DNA from: Clostridiaceae bacterium
Lineage (GTDB): Bacteria > Bacillota > Clostridia > Clostridiales > Clostridiaceae
Assembly (NCBI GenBank): GCA_003510765.1
Contig: DOKV01000107.1
Coordinates: 1 to 5,205, forward strand
Length of the DNA: 5,205 bases
Reading direction: 5' to 3'
Every line of letters begins with the position of its first letter. Positions within the stretch are counted from its first letter, which is position 1. The translations under genes were made by a program, and so were the position numbers. Below are positions 1 to 5,205 of the stretch, in pieces. Below the pieces are notes generated by a model. The model ran no database searches and was not told the DNA's origin. It saw nothing but the letters and a program-made list of their open reading frames with translations.

Positions 1-24
1 TGAAGATTCTTCAGCTTTTTCTTT
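1..24 (+). terminator. Probable terminator hairpin cut by the left window edge
   Basis: Bases 1-13 form a palindrome (TGAAGA-T-TCTTCA), followed directly by GC and a T-rich run (TTTTTCTTT, 16-24). The shape is that of a Rho-independent terminator for a plus-strand gene lying to the left. If the bases before the window are GC preceded by an A-rich run, it would be bidirectional and would also end the CBS-domain gene, whose stop codon is 12 bases to the right. Half of the structure is outside the window, so the call is tentative. Confidence 0.4.
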
Positions 25-35
25 AGTACATGGTG

Positions 36-455
36 TTATCCAATCATTTTTTTCTCTGTGATGAGTGTATAGCAATAATCGATGATGTCGCTACGCTTGA
101 TGATGCCAATGAAGACACCTTCATCATCCACCACAGGTACAAAGTTTTGTGTTCGCGCCAAAACAATAATGTCATTGATTTCAGCGTTGATGGTGACCAC
201 TTCTTGTTTTTTTCTCCGTTCTATATCCAGAACTTTGACTTTGTTGGTATTTCTGAAGGAAAGCCCAGGTGTGTTTTTGATCTTCCATAGAAGATCGCCT
301 TCTGTCAGTGTACCTACATATTTTCCTTGATTATCTAGAATGGGAATGGCAGAGTATCCATGATGTTCCATTCTCTCCAGTACCTGTCGCATGGTTGAAT
401 CAACCATTTCGTAAATGAGCTCCGACTTAGGTGTTAGGAAAAAAGCAATATTCAT
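36..455 (-). CDS. Two-CBS-domain protein (139 aa), possible nucleotide-sensing regulator
   Basis: A small soluble protein made almost entirely of a tandem CBS (Bateman) module. The first CBS repeat covers about residues 10-60 and contains GYSAIPILD followed by GKYVGTLTEGDLL. The second covers about 75-130 and contains FVPVVDDEGVFIGIIKRSDII. There is no fused catalytic, transporter or DNA-binding domain, no signal peptide and no membrane segment. Such modules usually bind adenine nucleotides. Stand-alone pairs of this size in Firmicutes include the c-di-AMP-binding DarB/CbpB proteins, but identity with that group cannot be shown from sequence reading alone, so no symbol is given. The ATG at 455 is chosen over an in-frame GTG at 461 because AAAGAGGT lies 9 bases before the ATG and only 3 before the GTG. 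The gene is probably monocistronic: it has its own promoter, and a terminator separates it from the ATPase gene upstream. Confidence 0.88.
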   Translation of the reverse strand: MNIAFFLTPKSELIYEMVDSTMRQVLERMEHHGYSAIPILDNQGKYVGTLTEGDLLWKIKNTPGLSFRNTNKVKVLDIERRKKQEVVTINAEINDIIVLARTQNFVPVVDDEGVFIGIIKRSDIIDYCYTLITEKKMIG

Positions 456-464
456 ATGCACAGT

Positions 465-472
465 ACCTCTTT
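465..472 (-). promoter_or_regulatory. Ribosome binding site deciding the CBS-protein start
   Basis: Reads AAAGAGGT on the minus strand. The distance to the ATG at 455 is 9 bases, which is acceptable. The distance to the upstream GTG at 461 is 3 bases, too short for normal initiation, so the ATG is preferred. Confidence 0.65.
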
Positions 473-490
473 CATATTTATTACAAGTCC

Positions 491-518
491 ATTATACCAT
501 ATCTACATAGAAAGTAAT
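491..518 (-). promoter_or_regulatory. Extended -10 promoter of the CBS-domain gene
   Basis: On the minus strand a perfect TATAAT (491-496) is preceded by TGG, giving the TGnTATAAT extended -10 form. The -35 region is poor: ATTACT at 513-518, with 16-base spacing, matches TTGACA at three positions, as expected when an extended -10 compensates. Transcription would begin near 484, leaving a leader of about 29 bases before the ATG. This supports separate expression of the CBS gene from the nuclease-ATPase operon. Confidence 0.7.
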
Positions 519-552
519 CGTCTACATGGATGTATTTTACTTTTCTTACCCC

Positions 553-577
553 AAAAAGACCTTCAAAAGGCCCTTCT
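553..577 (-). terminator. Weak Rho-independent terminator of the yhaO-yhaN operon
   Basis: Starting 6 bases past the ATPase stop codon, the minus strand reads GGGCCTT-TTG-AAGGTCT followed by four more T. The stem has a CCTT/AAGG core extended by G-C and G-U pairs, and the outer bases AGAA can also pair with part of the T run. The wobble pairs and three-base loop make it a modest hairpin, but its position fits the end of the operon and it precedes the CBS-gene promoter. Confidence 0.5.
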
Positions 578-583
578 ATTGGT

Positions 584-3061
584 TTATAAATAGAGGTGGT
601 TCGCTTCTCCTTCAAGGAGTTGCCCTTCTCTTTTGTGACAGGTAAAAAGAAACACTTGAAGGTGTTCTTTTTCAGTTTTTAAGAGATGGATGCTCTCCTT
701 TAACCGCTCCTCATCATAGGATGAAAAGGTTTCATCTAGAAAAACCGGAATAGGTTCTTCTTTAAAAAATCTCTTAATGAGTATGAGACGAAAAGAAAAA
801 TAGAGCTGGGCTAAGGTGCCCCCGGACAAATCTTTTTCTGTGAAGAGATCCTCTCCAAGAGTTCTTTTAGAAGGATTTTCTCCAGGAAGAACCACAGGGT
901 GAACCTTCTTTGTAAGGCGTTCAAAGGTTCTTTTGAGGTCTTCATGTAAATCAACCAAATGATTTTTTTGAAAGGATCTTTGGGCTTCTAAAAGAAGCTC
1001 CTTGGTCAAAGCGATGATGGAAAGCCTTTTCCGATGCTGATCCACTTGTTGCTTTTTTTCTAAAATATCTTCTTCAAGCACCAGCAATGATCCGCTGAAA
1101 AGTGCTTCCATATCTCTTGAAAGCGCTTCCATGTTTAAGTCCACCTCCTTTGCTTCCTCCTCCAAAGCTTCCTTCTTTTCTCTCAATTCTTCTATTTGTG
1201 GCGGCTCTTGAAATCCTAACAGATCCATGGAGGCCAAATCCTCTTCCACTTCCTCCAGGTCTTGATCTCCCAAGAGCCCTTTCAGCGCCAAGGTTAAGGC
1301 CAGCTCTCTTTCGACTAAATATTGCCACCGCCTTTCTTGTAAGCCATAGGTCTCCAAAAAATAGGGTAACTCCTCCTTGGTCATGGTGGATCCATGAGTT
1401 TCTAGAAGCCAAAGGAGTTCTTTTTCCACAAGGTTTTTACGAGCCAGCTTCAAGGCATTTTTTTCTTGCACCATTTGGTAGGCATGAACCATATTCGCTT
1501 GTTCTTTCAAGGAGTGCTCATAGTGTAGATAGGCTTCTTCTAAAGCACGAAGTGCATAAATGCCTGTATGATGGAAAATTCTTTGGCGATGGGACTTGAT
1601 CTCTTCCCATCGCTGAGCCATGGCTTCCTGGTTTTCAGTAGGTTTCTGAAGCGCTTTTTCTCTTGAATACAGTTGTAAGAGCTCCTGAAAAGACACTTGA
1701 AGGCCTTCCGCCTTTCTTCGCAAGGTATTTTCCAAGACGTTTATGCGGTGTAAATGATAGCGACGCAGATGCTTTGTCGAAAAAGGCACCCAGCCCATAA
1801 ATAAGAAGAGCGTAAGAAGAAGAGGCCATCCATAAGATTGCACAAACCAAAGGGCTACAAAAACTAGACTCCCTCCATAGAGCATCATCCTGGAAGCTGG
1901 TTTTTGAAGTCTTTTTAAATGTCTTTCATAGGCTCGAAGTTTCCGTTTTAACCCCCATCCAATGCCTGGGTATTGTGTAGCTGCCTTGAGCTCTGATACC
2001 TTTGCAAGGTGCTCTACTAGTGCCCTTTCTTCTATTTCTTCATGGGTTAGTTTTTGAAGTAGGGCCATGGACAATGTGGATAGGCTCTCTGATGAAGCCA
2101 GGACCTCGTCTTTTTCCTGGATGGATCGACGAAGACGCTCTTCCTCCTCTGTCCCTTCCATGACGGCATCAGTGATCTCTTCCAGTTCCTTTAAGAGTGT
2201 TTCGATGTTTGTCAGGGTCTCTTGGGGGAGCATAGTGAACGTAGGCGCTTTCTCTTTTTTCACTTCCTTCAGCTCTTGAAGCTGATTTTTCAGCGTATAA
2301 AATTCATCTTTCACCTGATACAGAGTAACTTTCTTCATCAATGCATCCTGGGCCTCTTTTTTCAATAGAAGTTCTTGCTTTGTCTTTTTCCATGTATCCA
2401 GCTGCGCTTCATGGTCTTTTCGCTGGTTGAGCTCTTTCTTTGCCTTGGTGAAGAAACCATAAGCCTTTTCTAAGGAGCTCAACAAGTGGTCCAATTCACC
2501 AGTCTTTTTTACATTGGTGATGGACTTTTCTTCCTTAGTCAATGCCCGAAGCGCTTCTTCTACGGAGACTTCTTCCTCTCCACTGTCTACTAGATTCAGT
2601 AGTTTGCGTAGTAGGGCATCCTCTTTGCCAAAGGTGAACCGGGTTTCCTCTTGGGCAATGAAGAGGGTTTTCATAAATGTATCTGCATCCAGACCAAAGA
2701 ACGTATAACCCAATGGCTCCTCAAAAGGGAGTTGACGGCCGCTTCCTTTCTGGGTGAATCGCACAAAATCTTCTTTTCTGGTACGTCCTATTTTTCGCTC
2801 TAGGAGAGCTTCTTGGTCTTGATAGAGGAGCGTCATCTTACCATAAGCATAGTCTTTCCCCATGGGGAGAGCTCTTCTTCTAAGATCTAGCCCCCAAGTG
2901 TTTAGCCGCACTGGACCATAAAGCATCGTTAAGAAGAATAGGGCTAAGGTGCTTTTGCCAGACTCATTGTGCCCCTCTATGAGATTAATGCCAGAAGAAA
3001 AATCTAGGGACAGATTTCTTAAGGCACCAAATTGTTCAATGGTTATGGATAAAATCTTCAT
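584..3061 (-). CDS. yhaN: YhaN-type Rad50/SbcC-like ATPase with central membrane hairpin (825 aa)
   Basis: ABC-type SMC/Rad50-family ATPase, predicted partner of the nuclease encoded just upstream. N-terminal ATPase lobe: Walker A GHNESGKST at residues 30-38 and a Q-loop-like LFIAQEE with Gln137. C-terminal lobe: ABC signature LSGGT at 745-749, Walker B PVFLDETF at 772-779 with Asp776 and Glu777, D-loop-like SSYDEERL at 780-787, and a switch histidine in FTCHKRE (His809). Charged, coiled-coil-like arms span about 170-390 and 430-720. Between them, residues 392-427 form two hydrophobic segments separated by a short QSYGW turn, flanked on both sides by Arg/Lys-rich sequence: a membrane hairpin with both arms in the cytoplasm. 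No CXXC zinc hook exists, and the only cysteine is Cys808. The start ATG overlaps the nuclease stop codon (ATGA) and has AAGGAG 5 bases upstream, pointing to translational coupling. The protein appears shorter than Bacillus subtilis YhaN (recalled as above 900 residues), mainly in the arms. The substrate is inferred to be double-stranded DNA ends; this is not demonstrated here. Confidence 0.9.
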   Translation of the reverse strand: MKILSITIEQFGALRNLSLDFSSGINLIEGHNESGKSTLALFFLTMLYGPVRLNTWGLDLRRRALPMGKDYAYGKMTLLYQDQEALLERKIGRTRKEDFVRFTQKGSGRQLPFEEPLGYTFFGLDADTFMKTLFIAQEETRFTFGKEDALLRKLLNLVDSGEEEVSVEEALRALTKEEKSITNVKKTGELDHLLSSLEKAYGFFTKAKKELNQRKDHEAQLDTWKKTKQELLLKKEAQDALMKKVTLYQVKDEFYTLKNQLQELKEVKKEKAPTFTMLPQETLTNIETLLKELEEITDAVMEGTEEEERLRRSIQEKDEVLASSESLSTLSMALLQKLTHEEIEERALVEHLAKVSELKAATQYPGIGWGLKRKLRAYERHLKRLQKPASRMMLYGGSLVFVALWFVQSYGWPLLLTLFLFMGWVPFSTKHLRRYHLHRINVLENTLRRKAEGLQVSFQELLQLYSREKALQKPTENQEAMAQRWEEIKSHRQRIFHHTGIYALRALEEAYLHYEHSLKEQANMVHAYQMVQEKNALKLARKNLVEKELLWLLETHGSTMTKEELPYFLETYGLQERRWQYLVERELALTLALKGLLGDQDLEEVEEDLASMDLLGFQEPPQIEELREKKEALEEEAKEVDLNMEALSRDMEALFSGSLLVLEEDILEKKQQVDQHRKRLSIIALTKELLLEAQRSFQKNHLVDLHEDLKRTFERLTKKVHPVVLPGENPSKRTLGEDLFTEKDLSGGTLAQLYFSFRLILIKRFFKEEPIPVFLDETFSSYDEERLKESIHLLKTEKEHLQVFLFTCHKREGQLLEGEANHLYL

Positions 3062-4152
3062 GGGTACTCCTTGGGGGACAATAGTGTGAGTCCTAAGGTC
3101 TCCACGGATTGAAGCATTTCTTCATCCAGAAGTCCTTCTTGTCGTTTTTGCTCCACTGCTTGTAAGAATAAGTGACGCAAGGAATGGGGTGCATAGGTTT
3201 TGGTGTCTTTGGCCAAGATGGTATGATCTTCTAGCCGTATATCGCCTCTCTTTAGCCGAAGGGTCTCCTGAAGCTCCTCCAGAGGAAGCCTAAAATAAGG
3301 TGAAATCATCCCCTTGAGAAGCACTTTATAGATGGTTGTGACTGAAACCAGTTTTCTTTCAATGGTTTTAAGAAGGTCTCCTCTGGTGAGGATTCCTGTG
3401 ACATCTACCTGAACTTCCTCGTAGGTTCGTTTAGCCAAGGGATGGAATTTTAGGGTGACCACCTCCTCGTAAAGGGTTCCTATAAGAATTCCCTTTTCCC
3501 CCAGTTCATCAAAGCCTCGCCCTTCAGGCATGCCTGCATAGGCATAATAGACATCCCCCTCTTTTTGTAGGCCACTAAAGCTATGCCTATGTCCCAATGC
3601 CACATACTGATACCCTGAGGAAGAAATTTCAGCTAAGCGAATGGGATTATAAGGATGGTCTTGGTTAGAGATCTCCCCATGGAGCAGTAGCATACGAAAG
3701 GTTGCCGCCGTCATGCACTGGATGTTTGTTAAAAATCCTGTAGGCTCCATGGCCTTGGTGAAGCCTTGTCCTCCTATAACTAAGTCTAGGTCCTCCACAT
3801 ACACTTCTTCATAGTCTTTAAAAATGGTCACATTAGGGGGAAAAGTTCTCTTCTCGTAGACACTATCCATTGTATAAGGGTCATGATTCCCTGGGGCAAT
3901 GAAAATTCGCCCTGGAAATCTTTTCCACTGATTTTCTAGATGCTGGAGGGTTTTTTCTTCCACTCTACTGCCATCAAAAAGATCCCCCGCCAATAGGAGG
4001 AGTTCTGCTTGTTCCTTTATGGCTATATCCACAAGCCTAGACACCATCTCTAGGAGCTCCTCTCTTCTTTCTTTGCGAAAGGGTTCATGATGACTGGTCA
4101 ATGGAGAGTCCAGGTGAAAATCACCGCTTTGTACAAATTTGATTCCTTTCAT
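3058..4152 (-). CDS. yhaO: YhaO-type SbcD/Mre11-like DNA repair exonuclease (364 aa)
   Basis: Calcineurin-like metallophosphoesterase, predicted to cut DNA with two Mn ions as in SbcD/Mre11. All five phosphoesterase motifs are present and in order: GDFH (Asp11, His13), GDLFD (Asp57), GNHD (Asn89, His90, Asp91), LLHGE (His158) and GHRH (His188, His190). His90 is the expected catalytic acid by analogy with Mre11. Residues from about 215 to 364 form the C-terminal capping and ATPase-contact region, which is not conserved enough to read by eye. There is no signal peptide or membrane segment, so any membrane location would come from its partner. It is the first gene of a two-gene operon and overlaps the ATPase gene by 4 bases. 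The ATG at 4152 has a strong AAGGGAGG site 7 bases upstream. A LexA-like palindrome over the predicted transcription start suggests DNA-damage induction. SbcD proper is the main alternative name; YhaO is preferred because the partner has a membrane hairpin instead of a zinc hook. Confidence 0.92.
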   Translation of the reverse strand: MKGIKFVQSGDFHLDSPLTSHHEPFRKERREELLEMVSRLVDIAIKEQAELLLLAGDLFDGSRVEEKTLQHLENQWKRFPGRIFIAPGNHDPYTMDSVYEKRTFPPNVTIFKDYEEVYVEDLDLVIGGQGFTKAMEPTGFLTNIQCMTAATFRMLLLHGEISNQDHPYNPIRLAEISSSGYQYVALGHRHSFSGLQKEGDVYYAYAGMPEGRGFDELGEKGILIGTLYEEVVTLKFHPLAKRTYEEVQVDVTGILTRGDLLKTIERKLVSVTTIYKVLLKGMISPYFRLPLEELQETLRLKRGDIRLEDHTILAKDTKTYAPHSLRHLFLQAVEQKRQEGLLDEEMLQSVETLGLTLLSPKEYP

Positions 4153-4170
4153 TAGATGTCCTCCCTTATC

Positions 4171-4184
4171 AGAACTTCTGTTCT
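4171..4184. promoter_or_regulatory. Candidate LexA (SOS) box 1 over the yhaO start site
   Basis: The sequence AGAACTTCTGTTCT is a perfect palindrome with 5-base arms around a TTCT centre. Its core GAAC-N4-GTTC (4172-4183) matches the core of the Gram-positive LexA operator, CGAAC-N4-GTTCG, though the flanking C and G are A and T here. It lies between the predicted -10 box and the ribosome binding site and covers the predicted start near 4181, an effective place for repression. Regulation by LexA is inference; the match to the core is directly visible. Confidence 0.62.
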
Positions 4185-4187
4185 ACT

Positions 4188-4216
4188 ATTGTATCATCTT
4201 CCTATACATTAGAATA
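4188..4216 (-). promoter_or_regulatory. Extended -10 promoter of the yhaO-yhaN operon
   Basis: The minus strand reads TACAAT at 4188-4193 preceded by TGA (4194-4196), giving an extended -10 box with one mismatch to TATAAT. At 17-base spacing the -35 hexamer (TATTCT, 4211-4216) is poor, consistent with reliance on the extended -10. Transcription would start near 4181, leaving a leader of about 28 bases. LexA-like boxes cover both the start site and the -35 region. Confidence 0.6.
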
Positions 4217-4224
4217 GATGTTCT
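4211..4224. promoter_or_regulatory. Candidate LexA (SOS) box 2, one core mismatch
   Basis: AGAATAGATGTTCT differs from the GAAC-N4-GTTC core at a single base (GAAT instead of GAAC), and its AGAT centre fits the purine-N-purine-pyrimidine centre of the Bacillus consensus. It overlaps the -35 region of the yhaO promoter and sits about 40-50 bases upstream of the predicted start of the divergent phosphodiesterase gene. Its centre is 40 bases from that of box 1, close to four helical turns. Alone it would be weak evidence; the pairing with box 1 raises it. Confidence 0.42.
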
Positions 4225-4246
4225 TTATTTCTTCTCCCTGGTTCCA

Positions 4247-4255
4247 TGCTATACT
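4247..4255 (+). promoter_or_regulatory. Extended -10 promoter of the phosphodiesterase gene
   Basis: TGCTATACT holds TATACT (4250-4255) preceded by TG one base before it, an extended -10 element with one mismatch. No good -35 box is seen at 16-18 bases upstream, where the sequence is T-rich. The predicted start near 4262 leaves a leader of about 29 bases before the ATG at 4291. Confidence 0.58.
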
Positions 4256-4278
4256 AGCCCTAAAGAACCCTAATGCAT

Positions 4279-4285
4279 GGAGGTG
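4279..4285 (+). promoter_or_regulatory. Ribosome binding site deciding the phosphodiesterase start
   Basis: GGAGGTG lies 5 bases before the ATG at 4291. An in-frame ATG at 4273 precedes this site and would place it inside the coding sequence, and no purine-rich site lies at a proper distance before 4273. The shorter form, beginning MYVIAHRG, also matches the usual GDPD N-terminus. Confidence 0.8.
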
Positions 4286-4290
4286 CCCAC

Positions 4291-5019
4291 ATGTATGTCA
4301 TCGCCCACAGAGGCTATCGAAAACGCTATCCTGAACATACGATGTTGGCTTTTCAAAAAGCCCTAGAAGCTGGCTGTGATGCCATAGAAATTGATGTGCA
4401 ACTGACAAAGGATGGAACGCCGGTACTTTTTCATGATGAAAAGCTGGATGCCTTGACCACGGGAAAAGGCTTTGTAGCTGAAACCTCCTATGAAGAGTTG
4501 CAGCCCTTGCGGATCAAAAAATTCCACTGGGGAAAACGCTATAAAGAGCCCCTGGTTACTTTAGAAGCATACTTTCAGTGGGTCAAAACAACGCCGCTCT
4601 TCACGGTGATGGAACTGAAGTACTATCCCTCCAGCAAGGCGGGCCTTGAAGAGGCCGTCCTGAAGCTCATCGCTTCTTTTGATCTTTCCCATCGGGTGAT
4701 TCTCGCCTCCTTCCATTGGCCCGCCCTAGAGACACTGCATCACTTGGCCCCTGACCTTCAAAAGGCCTGGATTTTCGCGCCTTTAAAAAGGGGCTCTTTT
4801 CAGAACCCTTCGCCATTGCCTCTGGATTTTTATCACGTGAAACACACAGCCATGAGAAAATATCACTGGCAGTTTGCCAAGGACAATGCCTTGAAACTCA
4901 CCCTATGGACAGTGAATTGTCCTCTCCTATGGCAGAGGTATTTGAAAAGGGATCTCTTTGGACTTATTACAGACGATCCCAATAACCTGAAAAAAACCAT
5001 GAAACGGAAGGGCTTATAA
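4291..5019 (+). CDS. Glycerophosphodiester phosphodiesterase, cytosolic (242 aa)
   Basis: Hydrolyses glycerophosphodiesters, the deacylated products of phospholipids, to sn-glycerol 3-phosphate and an alcohol. This is a single-domain GDPD TIM barrel of the usual length for bacterial cytosolic forms. Visible active-site features are HRG with His6 and Arg7, PEHT with Glu15 (the family usually has PENT), EIDV with Glu33 and Asp35, FHD with His48 and Asp49, MELK with Glu108 and Lys110, Trp207 in the LWTVN strand, and the closing GLITDDP. His6 and His48 are the expected acid/base pair; Glu33, Asp35 and Glu108 should bind the metal. There is no signal peptide, so it resembles the UgpQ type rather than the exported GlpQ type, but no specific symbol is justified. 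It is divergent from the nuclease operon and appears monocistronic. The catalytic set is complete, so activity is likely; the exact headgroup preference cannot be read. Confidence 0.93.
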   Translation: MYVIAHRGYRKRYPEHTMLAFQKALEAGCDAIEIDVQLTKDGTPVLFHDEKLDALTTGKGFVAETSYEELQPLRIKKFHWGKRYKEPLVTLEAYFQWVKTTPLFTVMELKYYPSSKAGLEEAVLKLIASFDLSHRVILASFHWPALETLHHLAPDLQKAWIFAPLKRGSFQNPSPLPLDFYHVKHTAMRKYHWQFAKDNALKLTLWTVNCPLLWQRYLKRDLFGLITDDPNNLKKTMKRKGL

Positions 5020-5048
5020 AGGATAAGCCTACCACTCCACGGTTTTTT
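4990..5048. terminator. Probable bidirectional terminator between convergent genes
   Basis: A perfect hairpin, GGCTTAT (5011-5017), loop AAAGG, ATAAGCC (5023-5029), includes the phosphodiesterase stop codon. It is enclosed by an A run plus CC (4990-4998) on the left and GG plus six T (5041-5048) on the right, which can pair as an outer stem. Each strand therefore has a hairpin followed by a T run, suiting both the phosphodiesterase and the convergent gene at the right edge. The inner hairpin is 13 bases from the plus-strand T run, longer than ideal, so the structure may act as a larger imperfect stem. Confidence 0.5.
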
Positions 5049-5056
5049 ATATACGC

Positions 5057-5205
5057 TTAGCTTTCTTTAGTGGCTTCTTTAGCTTCTTCCATGGGTGCAT
5101 CCACGGGTTCTAAAGAAGTACTTTGTAGCGCTTCTTGTTTTTTCACTTCATAGGTGGAATTTTCTTCCCCATATTGGGTGAACTTGATATTGAGCTTCAA
5201 GTCGT
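5057..5205 (-). CDS. Partial CDS, C-terminal 48 codons of an unrecognised protein
   Basis: An open frame enters from the right edge on the minus strand and ends at TAA (5057-5059). The visible part begins DLKLNIKFTQYGEENSTYEV, a beta-strand-like stretch, then becomes a polar, Glu/Ala/Lys-rich tail containing LEPVDAPMEEAKEATKES. The start and most of the protein lie outside the window. The ending with an LxxxIKFxxYG strand slightly resembles the last strand of lipoprotein-like beta domains such as DUF6612, but this is only an impression. Support for a real gene comes from an open frame right to the edge, a codon pattern like its neighbours, and a stop codon just before the convergent terminator. 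Confidence 0.6.
   Translation of the reverse strand, partial: DLKLNIKFTQYGEENSTYEVKKQEALQSTSLEPVDAPMEEAKEATKES

Noticed and set aside
30..330. Two overlapping plus-strand open frames of 86 and 82 codons
   Set aside because: Both are antisense to the CBS-domain gene, whose two repeats are clearly recognisable, and neither shows a known domain.
1102..1599. 165-codon open frame on the plus strand, rich in Pro and Leu at its start
   Set aside because: It lies wholly antisense to the YhaN-type gene, has low-complexity composition from the complementary codons, and shows no domain. The minus-strand frame has clear motifs.
584..3061. Naming the ATPase SbcC or Rad50
   Set aside because: The signature motifs fit the superfamily, but the missing CXXC hook, the central membrane hairpin and the shorter length fit the YhaN group better.
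4273..4290. Upstream ATG extending the phosphodiesterase by six residues
   Set aside because: The GGAGGTG site lies inside this extension and is correctly spaced for the ATG at 4291, and the extra residues do not fit the family N-terminus.
558..4767. Shared 15-base word GACCTTCAAAAGGCC at 558-572 and 4753-4767
   Set aside because: One copy is in a terminator stem and the other encodes ordinary phosphodiesterase sequence (DLQKAW). There is no further similarity around them, so it is most likely chance.
1..5205. Search for CRISPR arrays, tRNA or rRNA genes, insertion sequences and riboswitches
   Set aside because: No regularly spaced repeats, clover-leaf sequences, transposase frames or long structured leaders were seen. 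Intergenic spaces are all under 140 bases and are explained by promoters, operators and terminators.

Overview
The window is a compact bacterial chromosomal segment that looks like Firmicutes, probably class Clostridia. The grounds are strong AGGAGG-type ribosome binding sites, extended -10 (TGnTATAAT-type) promoters, moderately AT-rich DNA, a YhaO/YhaN-type nuclease-ATPase pair and a GAAC-N4-GTTC operator of the Gram-positive LexA type. No mobile element, CRISPR array, tRNA or rRNA is visible. Placement below class level is not supportable.

Layout, left to right. Positions 1-24 hold what looks like the right half of a terminator cut by the window edge. Positions 36-455 (minus) encode a small two-CBS-domain protein with its own extended -10 promoter at about 491-518. 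Positions 553-577 hold a weak terminator closing a two-gene minus-strand operon. That operon reads from about 4181 down to 584: first an SbcD/Mre11-like metallophosphoesterase (YhaO type, 3058-4152), then, overlapping by 4 bases, a Rad50/SbcC-like ATPase (YhaN type, 584-3061). A 138-base divergent intergenic region (4153-4290) follows, then a cytosolic glycerophosphodiester phosphodiesterase on the plus strand (4291-5019). The right edge carries the C-terminal 48 codons of an unrecognised minus-strand gene (5057-5205), convergent with the phosphodiesterase and separated from it by a probable bidirectional terminator.

The nuclease and ATPase should form one complex comparable to SbcCD/Mre11-Rad50, with all expected metal-binding and nucleotide-binding motifs present. 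Two things stand out. First, the ATPase has a two-helix transmembrane hairpin exactly at mid-protein, where Rad50 carries the Cys-X-X-Cys zinc hook, and it has only one cysteine in 825 residues; this predicts a complex tethered to the membrane by its coiled-coil tip. Second, the operon promoter has a perfect GAAC-N4-GTTC palindrome over its predicted start site and a one-mismatch copy over the -35 region, 40 bases apart centre to centre, which suggests LexA (SOS) control. The divergent phosphodiesterase promoter lies next to these boxes and might share that control.
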